Below, piece by piece: positions 1-11,282 of a stretch of 44,913 nucleotides of DNA (within the stretch, counting starts at the first letter, position 1; every line of letters begins with the position of its first letter). Origin of the DNA: Enhygromyxa salina (GTDB lineage Bacteria > Myxococcota_A > Polyangia > Nannocystales > Nannocystaceae); NCBI RefSeq assembly GCF_002994615.1, contig NZ_PVNK01000219.1:1-44913 (forward strand), written 5' to 3'. Made by a program: the position numbers and the translations under genes. The notes beneath the pieces are model-generated. The model worked only from the letters and a program-made list of their open reading frames with translations. It was not told where the DNA came from and made no database searches.

Positions 1-1
1 G

Positions 2-2101
<2,100 letters not shown>

Positions 2102-2170
2102 ACCCCCCGCGGTCGGTCGCGCCCGAGCGCAGCCCGGTCGCTCGGTCGCTCGGTGGGTGCCTGGGCTGGA
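2102..2170 (+). repeat. 3'-flanking intergenic repeat, copy A
   Basis: This sequence begins immediately after the stop codon of the pgsB-like gene. It has a C-run plus GCGGTCGG and then an octamer-like series of GGTCGCTC units. A 20-nt block at 2135-2154 recurs exactly, on the opposite strand, at 36518-36537, just downstream of the LLM oxidoreductase gene. Both copies have the same orientation relative to the preceding gene. It could be a 3' UTR hairpin or terminator-like repeat, but no T-tract is visible. Confidence 0.5.
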
Positions 2171-2248
2171 CCGACGCCCGCCTGATCGCCGACCGCGAGT
2201 GGCTCGACGCCAGGCGGCGCGAGTGGCAGTGCGAGGCCTCGTGAACCC

Positions 2249-4072
<1,824 letters not shown>

Positions 4073-4158
4073 GACCGGAAGATATCAGACTCCGGCCCAG
4101 GCCCGAGGGTGGGCGCTCGTGCCCTCCGCTTTGGGGCGGCGCTGGGACAGCGCGACCG

Positions 4159-5016
4159 CTAATCACACAGATCCATCTTGTTTCCGTTGAGCACTTCTGC
4201 GCCGCCGACGGTGATCGCGGCGGCGAAGTCCGTGACCAGGCACTCGGACAGGTCCTCGTTGCTGACCACGCTCAGGTCACCGTTGACCGTGGTGACGCCG
4301 AGCCCCTCGAAGCTCGTGAGCGCGGGGTTGTCTTGGATGCTCAGATCGCCGCCGACGGTGGTCAGCTTGTCGAGGCCCGTGAAGTCGGTGATGAGCGCCG
4401 AGTCGGACAGCTCGAGGCCGCCGCTGAGCATGGTCAGCTCCTCGAAGCCGCTGTAGTCCGTGAGGTCGGGGTTGCTGGCGATCTCGAGCCGGCCCGCCGA
4501 GCTCAGGGCCGGAAACGAGCCGAGATCGGTCAGCCCGTCGTTGCTCGTGATGATGATTGAGCCGACGGTCGCGAGATCGTCCCACTCGAGCAGCGTCGGC
4601 ATCACGCTGTTGCCCGTGATGATCAGGGTGTCGACCCGCTGGAGGTTCTCGAGCCCGGTCAGCGTGGTCAGCATCGGCGCGAAGCGGATCTCGAGGATCC
4701 CGATCTCGCGCACGTTCGACAGCGCGCTCAGGTTGGTCACGCCGCCTCCGGTGATGATCAGGCGCTCGGGTACGCACTCGCCGAGCTGCAGCTCCTCGAT
4801 CTCGGAGTTGAAGTTGACCACGATGTCGGGCCCCGGGGTGTCGGTGTCGAGGCAGCTGGGCTCGCCGGTCTCGGTCTCGGTCTCGGTCTCGGCCGACGGC
4901 TCCTGTGTGGGGCACGCGGTCAGGGCGAGGGCGGCCCCGAGCAGGGCGAAGGCTTCGAGGCGGGCGAAGTTTGAGCTCAAGGCAAGGGCACGCACCGCGC
5001 GAGTATGCCAGGGCAT
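4159..5016 (-). CDS. Lipoprotein with receptor-L-domain / leucine-rich-like repeats
   Basis: A 285-aa predicted lipoprotein. A long basic n-region and a hydrophobic stretch end at LALTAC, and then come a short poly-(Glu-Thr) linker and Cys-containing mature start. The rest is a ladder of roughly 22-24-residue repeats of the type L.G.L.I..N..LT.L.GL..L..V, resembling the L-domain repeats of growth-factor receptors that are common in myxobacterial surface proteins. The last repeat closes with a Cys pair (C at ECLVTD and LCD). The gene starts 3 nt after the stop of the third Clp-like ATPase, so co-transcription and translational coupling are likely. A GTG at 4995 is an alternative start that would give a shorter signal peptide. 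Its partner and ligand are unknown. Confidence 0.75.
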   Translation of the reverse strand: MPWHTRAVRALALSSNFARLEAFALLGAALALTACPTQEPSAETETETETGEPSCLDTDTPGPDIVVNFNSEIEELQLGECVPERLIITGGGVTNLSALSNVREIGILEIRFAPMLTTLTGLENLQRVDTLIITGNSVMPTLLEWDDLATVGSIIITSNDGLTDLGSFPALSSAGRLEIASNPDLTDYSGFEELTMLSGGLELSDSALITDFTGLDKLTTVGGDLSIQDNPALTSFEGLGVTTVNGDLSVVSNEDLSECLVTDFAAAITVGGAEVLNGNKMDLCD

Positions 5017-5019
5017 CTG

Positions 5020-7443
5020 TCAGCGCGCGACGGTCGGCCGCTGGGCTGGGAGCACGACCGTGAGCGCCTCGGCTTCGCTCGGGGCTGGGCCCTCGCTCGC
5101 GCTGAGGACGTGAATGGTTCGGGCCCGCAGCGTCGGCGTGCGCGCGAGCAGCACAGCTAGCGGGGCCATGACCTGCTCCTCGAGCACGCGCTTGAGCGGT
5201 CGCGCCCCGCGGGTCGGGTGCCAGCCCCAGTCGGCCAGCGTCGCCCGAGCCTCGTCGCTCACGCTCAGGCGAAGCTCGCGGCGCGCGAGCCCGGTCCGCT
5301 TGCTCATCTTGGCCAGCTCGAGCTCGACGATCGCCCGGATGTCTTCGGGCGCGAGGTTGCGAAAGGGGATCACGAAGTCGATGCGGTTGAAGAACTCCGG
5401 GCGGAAGTGGCGGCGGACGGCCGCGTCGAAGCCCTTGGCCTGCTCGCGCGCCGACGTGGCCCCGAACCCGGCCGCGCCACGCTCGGACACACCGAGGTTC
5501 GAGGTCATGACGATCAGCGTCATGCGAAAGTCGACCAGCGATCCGCCCGCGTCGGTCATCCGGCCCTCGCCGAGGACCGCGAGCAGGAGATCGAAGACCT
5601 CGGCGTGGGCCTTCTCGATCTCGTCGAGCAAGATCAGCGACAGGGGTTGCTGGCGGACCTTCTCGGCCAGGCTCTCGACGCCGGGCCCGACCGCGAGCAG
5701 GCGCTGGGCCGAGCCCGGGAGCATGAACTCCGACATGTCGAGGCGGATCATGCGATCGGCGGCGCCAAACATGTAGCGCGCGAGCTGCTTGGCGAGCTCG
5801 GTCTTGCCGACGCCGGTCGGGCCGACGAAGAACAGGCTGCCGACCGGGCGCTCGGGATCGTCGAGCCCGGCCTTGAAGCGCGCGAGGACCCGGGCCGCGG
5901 TCGCGCACGACTGGTCCTGACCGACGACCCCGGCCCGGAGCCGCGCGGCGATCGTCTCGGGCCCGGCGACGGACTCCTCGCTGATGAGCTCGAGCGGCAG
6001 CCCGGTGTAGCGGGAGAAGGCGGCCGAGGCCTGCTGGGCGCGCAGGAGGGTGACTTCGCCCGGCGGAGTATAGGTTGGCGGGGCCGCGCCGCTGTCTTCG
6101 CTCCCGCTGTCGTCGTTGGGGTCGTCGGGCTCTGGCCGCGCGCGCTCGACCAGGGCCGTGGTCTCGTCGAGGCCCTGCTCTTGGTTGAGCCAGTCGAGGA
6201 AGCGAAAGCCCTTGCCCGGAAAGCAGCTGTCGCGGCGAAACAGCTCGAGGTGCTGGACGACGCGGCGCAGGGCCTCGGGCGGGAGCGCGAGCTTGGGGTT
6301 GACCCGGGCCTGGTAGGCGCGGAGCAGGCCTGGCATCGCGACGGCTGGGGTCGCGGCGATCTTGACGGTCGTGAACGCGGCCAGGAGGCGCGGCGCCTTG
6401 GTCTTGAGCTGCTGGTACTCGTGGGGGTGGCACTCGGCGATGAGGCTGAGCTCGTCGGCCTCGATCGCGGGCAGGAAGAAGTCCGCGATCGAGCTCCGGG
6501 CGGTGCGGACGTCGAGCAGCGGCGGGAGCTGGCCGACGTAGAGGTAGTCGCCCTCGTGCGAGAGCTCGTGGACCATGTCGAGGCAGCGCTGCTCCCACTG
6601 CCCGAGGTACATCATCCCGGCGATGATGCGCTCGGCCGAGGTCGACCAGATCCGTGGGCTGGTCCGGGCGCCAGCTGGACGCGAGCCTCGGCGCCGCCGG
6701 GAGAACTCGCGGGCCAGGGCCTCGACCCAGGTGGTCTTGCCGACCCCGGGCCCGCCGACCAGCAAGATCGAGGCCGGGGTCTCGCGCTCCCACAGGTGGG
6801 CGTGGCCGCGCAGATCCGGGGGCTCGACGAGGCGCGAGCGTCGGCGGCGGGCGTGTTGGACCAGCTCTTCGGCGACGGCGTGGAGGGTAGGGAAGGCCGC
6901 CCAGCTCGGGGGCTCGCCGCGCTTGCGCTTGCGTCGGCCGAGGACCGGCGGCGACCAGGTCTCGATCCGCTCGGGGCCGAGCGAGCGGAAGTCGAACAGT
7001 GAGCGCGCGGCCTCGCCGAGCAGCGCGGTGCTTACGGCCTGGCTGAGGACCTGCGGGGCGATGTCGAGATCCTCGAGGATGAACCACCAGTCGAAGCGGG
7101 GGAGCACGACCCGGTAGCCGCCCTTGTCGAGCTTCGACCACGCGAAGGCGAGGCGCAGGGAGATCGCGTCCTTGCCGATGACCCAGCGCTTGTGGACGAC
7201 CGCGAGCGGGTGGACCTCGATCTCCACGGTCCGGACGTTGAGGGCCTCGTCCCACAAGAACGAGTCGATCGGCTCCTCGCGGACGATCATGTCGGCGAGG
7301 AGCTGCTCGAGGCCGGCGTAGACCTCGGCTTCGCTCGCGCCGAACACCGCGGGGGCCCGCTCGGCGTAGCCGCGCGCGAGCAGGGTCCCGGTCAGCTTGC
7401 CGTCGTGGTGGGTCACGAAGTAGACGCGCAGCGAGGGCTTCAT
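5020..7443 (-). CDS. Clp-type double AAA+ ATPase, paralogue 3 (short form)
   Basis: An 807-aa protein, third of three tandem paralogues. The ATG overlaps the stop of the preceding gene (ATGA), which fixes the start although the frame remains open further upstream. Residues 1-150 form an N-terminal domain shared with the other two. D1: Walker A GGPGVGKT at 230-237; aromatic pore-loop-like MYLGQWEQR near 278-286; the Walker B region is replaced by DYLYVGQL (no Asp-Glu); no ERRF arginine finger. D2: Walker A GPTGVGKT at 541-548; Walker B LILLDE at 603-608; sensor TSNLG; arginine finger in FRPEFFNRID; sensor-2 GARPLKR. The D2 pore loop GYVGY of ClpB is absent. A GFGAT segment at 659-663 recalls the IGFGAT loop of ClpX. 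The protein ends soon after D2, unlike its partners. It is not ClpA, ClpB or ClpC proper; its role is unknown. Confidence 0.85.
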   Translation of the reverse strand: MKPSLRVYFVTHHDGKLTGTLLARGYAERAPAVFGASEAEVYAGLEQLLADMIVREEPIDSFLWDEALNVRTVEIEVHPLAVVHKRWVIGKDAISLRLAFAWSKLDKGGYRVVLPRFDWWFILEDLDIAPQVLSQAVSTALLGEAARSLFDFRSLGPERIETWSPPVLGRRKRKRGEPPSWAAFPTLHAVAEELVQHARRRRSRLVEPPDLRGHAHLWERETPASILLVGGPGVGKTTWVEALAREFSRRRRGSRPAGARTSPRIWSTSAERIIAGMMYLGQWEQRCLDMVHELSHEGDYLYVGQLPPLLDVRTARSSIADFFLPAIEADELSLIAECHPHEYQQLKTKAPRLLAAFTTVKIAATPAVAMPGLLRAYQARVNPKLALPPEALRRVVQHLELFRRDSCFPGKGFRFLDWLNQEQGLDETTALVERARPEPDDPNDDSGSEDSGAAPPTYTPPGEVTLLRAQQASAAFSRYTGLPLELISEESVAGPETIAARLRAGVVGQDQSCATAARVLARFKAGLDDPERPVGSLFFVGPTGVGKTELAKQLARYMFGAADRMIRLDMSEFMLPGSAQRLLAVGPGVESLAEKVRQQPLSLILLDEIEKAHAEVFDLLLAVLGEGRMTDAGGSLVDFRMTLIVMTSNLGVSERGAAGFGATSAREQAKGFDAAVRRHFRPEFFNRIDFVIPFRNLAPEDIRAIVELELAKMSKRTGLARRELRLSVSDEARATLADWGWHPTRGARPLKRVLEEQVMAPLAVLLARTPTLRARTIHVLSASEGPAPSEAEALTVVLPAQRPTVAR

Positions 7444-10400
7444 GAGTCGCCCCCTGGCCCGAGCCCGGCGTCGGTGTTGCGGCGCTCGCGATCTTCGCCG
7501 ATCGCCACGCCGACCCGCATCAGCCACAGCAGCGCCAGGACCGGCTCGAGCTGCGCGCGGTGGGGCTCGTCGTCTCCTGACTCGGGCTTGCGGCCCGCCC
7601 CCCTCGCTTCGCTCGGGCCCCCAGGCCCTGGGAGGCTGTCTTTGTCGTCTCCAAGACTCCCTCGCTGCGCTCGGCCCCCAGGTCCTGGGAGACTGTGGCT
7701 CGACACGTGGCTGAGCGGGTAGTCCTCGACCTCGACGCTGGCCGGGCGCCCGGGCCGGGCCTCTTCGAGCCGGAAGCGGCGGATGATCGGCAGCATCGCG
7801 TCGGGGTTGGGCGGGAGCTCGGTCCCGGCCTCGAGCGCCTCGATGAAGGCCTGGCGCTGGGCCAGGGTCCGGGTGATCAGCTGGGCGGGCTCGTCGCTGG
7901 GCTCGCCGTCGAGCACGCGGACCCGGACGATCTCGTGGCCGCCGCCGAGGGTCTCGAGCACCTGGCAGCCCGACTCGCCCGCGAAGAACTCGCGCACGCT
8001 CGGGCCGACGAGCTGGAGGACCAGGAGCTCGGGATCGTCGGCGCACAGCTGCTCGAACAGCTCGCGCCCGAGCTCCGGGTCGCGGATCCGGACCGAGACC
8101 ACGTCGTCGATCCCGCCGCCGCGGCGCAGGCCTGCGCAGGCTTCGAGCTCCCCGCGGCCGCGGCTGCGGTAGGCGTGGGCGAGCTCGGCGAACAGCCCGG
8201 TCTGGTCGGCGGCGAAGCGACCCGAGCGGCGAGGATCGCTGATCCGCGAGAGCTCGAGAAAGACCACGTGCTGGCGAGGATCACGGGCGCGCTCGAGCGC
8301 GCGCTCGAGAAACCACACCTCGGCGATCGCACGGAGCATGGCCTGGCGCTCGCGCAGCGGCAGGCTCGGGTTGAATTGGCGCCGGTCGAAGCGGCGGACG
8401 CTGGGTTGGCTGCCGCCGCCGAAGGTCCGCACCCGCATCTGCTCCTGCGAGAAGCGATCGATCTCGAGCTGCTCACCGAGGCCCTCGTGGGGCCCCTCGC
8501 GCTCCTCGACCTGGCCGCTGAGGCGCTGATCGTAGGTCGCGTGGAGCTCGAGGGCCTCGCGCAGCCCGTGGATCTCCGAGCGCAGGATCTCGAGGTTGTA
8601 GAGCGCCTCGGTCTGATGGGTTGGGGCGCTGTCTTGGCCCTCGTCGGCGGCGTGGCGGTTGTAGGCCTCGAGCAAGGTCGCGAGGGTCTTGGACAGCTGC
8701 TCGAGCCGGGGGCTGCGCTCGAGCCCGCGCAGAAACGCGAGCGCGGCCGGGACCTGCTCGAGCAGCGCGGCGTTGGGCTGCTCGAGCAGCTCACCGAGGC
8801 GGCTGTCTTCGGGGATCGGATCGGCCTCGCGCAGGGCCTCTTCGTGGACCTGCAGGGCCGCGCGCGCCTGATCGCGCGGCTCCCCACGCGGTTCATAGAT
8901 CCACAGCAGGCGCATGCTCGCCGCGCGCGAGCGCGTGAGCGTGTCGACCAGCAGCGAGCCGAGGTTGTCCTCGAGCCAGCGCTTGAGCGAGCGGGCCCCG
9001 TCGCGGGCGTTGAAGCCTTCGCGGACGATCTTGGCCAGGACCGCCTCGGTCGTCCGGACGAAGGAGTTGCGCTCGGCCAGGCCCCGGCGCCCGAGCAGGC
9101 GCGCGAGCTCCTTGCGCGCGATGATCCGGGCGGCGGGCTCGTCGAGGGGGCGAAATTCGACGACCCGATCGATGCGGTTGAACAGCTCGGGCGGGAAGAA
9201 CTCGCGCACGGCCTTGGCGATGTCGAGCATGATCGCGCGGCGGTCGTCGCCGCCGAAGCCCATCGACGAGCTCCCGCCCGCGCCGAGGTTGGAGGTCATG
9301 ATCACGACCGCGTGGCGAAAGTCGGCCACGTCGCCGCTCGCGTCGCTCAGCCGGCCGTCGTCGAAGAGCTGCAGCATCAGGTTGAGGACCGAGGGATCGG
9401 CCTTCTCGACCTCGTCGAGCAAGACCACGCAAAAGGGCTGGGCGCGGACCCGGCTGGTCAGCACGCCGCTGGGCTGGAAGCGATCGCCGATCAGCCGCGC
9501 GGCCGCGCCGGGCACGTTGTACTCGCTCATGTCGAGGCGAACGAGCCGGCTCTCGTCGCCGAACAGGTACTCGGCGAGGGCCTTGGCCATCTCGGTCTTG
9601 CCGGTCCCGGTCGGGCCGGTGAACAAGAACACGCCGTAGGGGCGGCCCGGGTCGCACAGCCCGGCCTTGATGCGGACGATCAGATCGCGGACCACGGCCA
9701 CGGCCTGGGGCTGGCCGATGACCTGGGCCGCGAAGCTCGACGCGACCGCGTCGGCCTCGAGGGGGACGTCGGGGGCCAGGAGCAGGGCGGGCATCCCGGT
9801 CCGCTCGGACAACAGCTCGATCAGCTCGGGCGTGCCGACCTTGGGCCGACCGGTGTCCTCGCCGCCCCCACCGGCGTCGCCGCTTGCTTGGTGCATGAGG
9901 ATCTCGGCGAGCTGCATCTTGGCCGCGCGCTCGCGCGAGGTTCGGTGTCGAGCCCCGAGCGCGCGGACGAGCTCGAGCGCCTTGCCGGGGTACGCGGTGC
10001 CCGAGTAGAGCGAGCCCGAGAGCTCGTAGATCGATCGGTAGACCCGCGGATCGAAGCCGCAGCCGAGCGCGAGCTCGAGCTTCCGGGCCTCGTGGACGAG
10101 CATGCGCATGGTCGTGCCCGCGTCGGTCGGCTCGACGTGGATGGTGGTGAACAGGTTGGCGAAGCCCGAGGCGTCGGCCTGGAGCTGCTGATACTGGGCG
10201 GTGGTGCACTCGGCGATCAGCGTGAGCTCGCCGCGGGCGACGGGCCCGCGAAAAAAAGCGGTGAGGCTGCGATCGCTCTGGCGCGACTCGCCGATCCGGC
10301 CCCAGGCGTGGAGATCTTCGGCCCACAGCACGATCCGCTTGGCGTAGGTCTCTTCGAGCAGCTCGATGCAGCGTTGCTCCCACTGCCCGAGGTAGCTCAT

Positions 10401-11279
10401 GCCCGCGATGATCCGGCGGCCGCTGATCTGCCACACGTGGTGGACGCGATCGAGGTTCTGGTGGGCGGCCCAGCCGTCGGCCTCGAGCAGGTCGACGATC
10501 ATGCGGTGGAGCAGCGTGGTCTTGCCGACCCCGGGCGGGCCGATCAGCAGGACCGGGGCCTTGCGCGAGCCACACAGCAGCTGGCGGAGCTGCTCGCGGT
10601 AGGGCGCGCGGACCATGCCGGGCGAGAGCTCGTCGTCGACGGCCTTGCGGGTGAGATCGAAGCCGAGCTCGCTGAGCAAGGTCGTGCCGGGGCGTCGCCT
10701 GCGGGTCCCGATCTGGGCCATCTCGGGCCCCTTTTGCTTGGCCAGCTGCGAGAGCAGCGACTTCGGCTCGGCTCGAAACGCGATGATCTTCAGGGTCTCG
10801 TCGCCGCGGCGGACGAGCTGCTCGAGCTGCTCGGGCTCGAGCCCCGCGGCCGACCAGCGCCGCTGGAACACCGCGTTGGCCAGCTCCTGCAACGAGTAGC
10901 GCTCGTTGAGCGGGAACCACTCGTGCGGGCGCATGGGGTGGTAGGCGATGTCGAGGGTCCGGGTCGGACCGAGCGGCCGCGGCTCGACGATGACCGGGAC
11001 CCGCCGCGCGAAGCGGGTGCGCGCGTCGTCGGTCCGGACGCTGAGGTCGAGCTGGACGTGGTGGAGCCGACGGCCGCGGACGAGCTTCAGGGCGGGCAGC
11101 TCGGCGGGCAGGGCCCGACGCACGCGCTCACGGCACTCGGCGATGAAGCGGTCGCGGAGCTTGGACGAGGTCCGGCCACCGACATAGACCTCGCGCGCGC
11201 CGAAGCCCAGCGACCACCACTGGCTGAAGTTGTTGGACTGGCGCTGAAACACCGAGACGGAGAAGTCGAGCTGGGCCAT
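7440..11279 (-). CDS. Clp-type double AAA+ ATPase, paralogue 2, with PCRF-like C-terminal region
   Basis: A 1279-aa protein, second gene of the triple-Clp operon, starting 3 nt after the first gene. The N-terminal shared domain is about 1-180. D1: Walker A GPPGVGKT at 247-254, pore-loop-like MSYLGQWEQR near 294-303, altered Walker B IVLWAEDL (AED instead of IDE), no arginine finger. D2: Walker A GPTGTGKT at 555-562, Walker B VVLLDE near 618-623, SSMGFGG loop near 671-677, FNRID finger, GARSLKR sensor 2. No GYVGY loop is present. A helical linker follows, and then a domain at about 1010-1190 whose layout resembles the PCRF part of RF1/RF2, including LVGPSVREFFAGESGCQVLE, which matches the G.YA.G.L..E.GVHRL strand. 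There is no GGQ. A low-complexity, repeat-derived stretch (about 1197-1226) precedes the end. Function unknown; D2 should be an active ATPase. Confidence 0.85.
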   Translation of the reverse strand: MAQLDFSVSVFQRQSNNFSQWWSLGFGAREVYVGGRTSSKLRDRFIAECRERVRRALPAELPALKLVRGRRLHHVQLDLSVRTDDARTRFARRVPVIVEPRPLGPTRTLDIAYHPMRPHEWFPLNERYSLQELANAVFQRRWSAAGLEPEQLEQLVRRGDETLKIIAFRAEPKSLLSQLAKQKGPEMAQIGTRRRRPGTTLLSELGFDLTRKAVDDELSPGMVRAPYREQLRQLLCGSRKAPVLLIGPPGVGKTTLLHRMIVDLLEADGWAAHQNLDRVHHVWQISGRRIIAGMSYLGQWEQRCIELLEETYAKRIVLWAEDLHAWGRIGESRQSDRSLTAFFRGPVARGELTLIAECTTAQYQQLQADASGFANLFTTIHVEPTDAGTTMRMLVHEARKLELALGCGFDPRVYRSIYELSGSLYSGTAYPGKALELVRALGARHRTSRERAAKMQLAEILMHQASGDAGGGGEDTGRPKVGTPELIELLSERTGMPALLLAPDVPLEADAVASSFAAQVIGQPQAVAVVRDLIVRIKAGLCDPGRPYGVFLFTGPTGTGKTEMAKALAEYLFGDESRLVRLDMSEYNVPGAAARLIGDRFQPSGVLTSRVRAQPFCVVLLDEVEKADPSVLNLMLQLFDDGRLSDASGDVADFRHAVVIMTSNLGAGGSSSMGFGGDDRRAIMLDIAKAVREFFPPELFNRIDRVVEFRPLDEPAARIIARKELARLLGRRGLAERNSFVRTTEAVLAKIVREGFNARDGARSLKRWLEDNLGSLLVDTLTRSRAASMRLLWIYEPRGEPRDQARAALQVHEEALREADPIPEDSRLGELLEQPNAALLEQVPAALAFLRGLERSPRLEQLSKTLATLLEAYNRHAADEGQDSAPTHQTEALYNLEILRSEIHGLREALELHATYDQRLSGQVEEREGPHEGLGEQLEIDRFSQEQMRVRTFGGGSQPSVRRFDRRQFNPSLPLRERQAMLRAIAEVWFLERALERARDPRQHVVFLELSRISDPRRSGRFAADQTGLFAELAHAYRSRGRGELEACAGLRRGGGIDDVVSVRIRDPELGRELFEQLCADDPELLVLQLVGPSVREFFAGESGCQVLETLGGGHEIVRVRVLDGEPSDEPAQLITRTLAQRQAFIEALEAGTELPPNPDAMLPIIRRFRLEEARPGRPASVEVEDYPLSHVSSHSLPGPGGRAQRGSLGDDKDSLPGPGGPSEARGAGRKPESGDDEPHRAQLEPVLALLWLMRVGVAIGEDRERRNTDAGLGPGGDS
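7600..7695 (-). repeat. Two-copy tandem repeat inside the paralogue-2 coding region
   Basis: Two near-identical segments of about 38 bp (7600-7638 and 7658-7695) are separated by a short spacer that also partly repeats (GTCGTCTCC). They encode the two SLPGPGG-containing stretches near the C-terminus of the 1279-aa Clp-like protein. The sequence looks like an intergenic-type repeat read through in frame, rather than a folded domain. Confidence 0.7.
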
Positions 11280-11282
11280 GGG

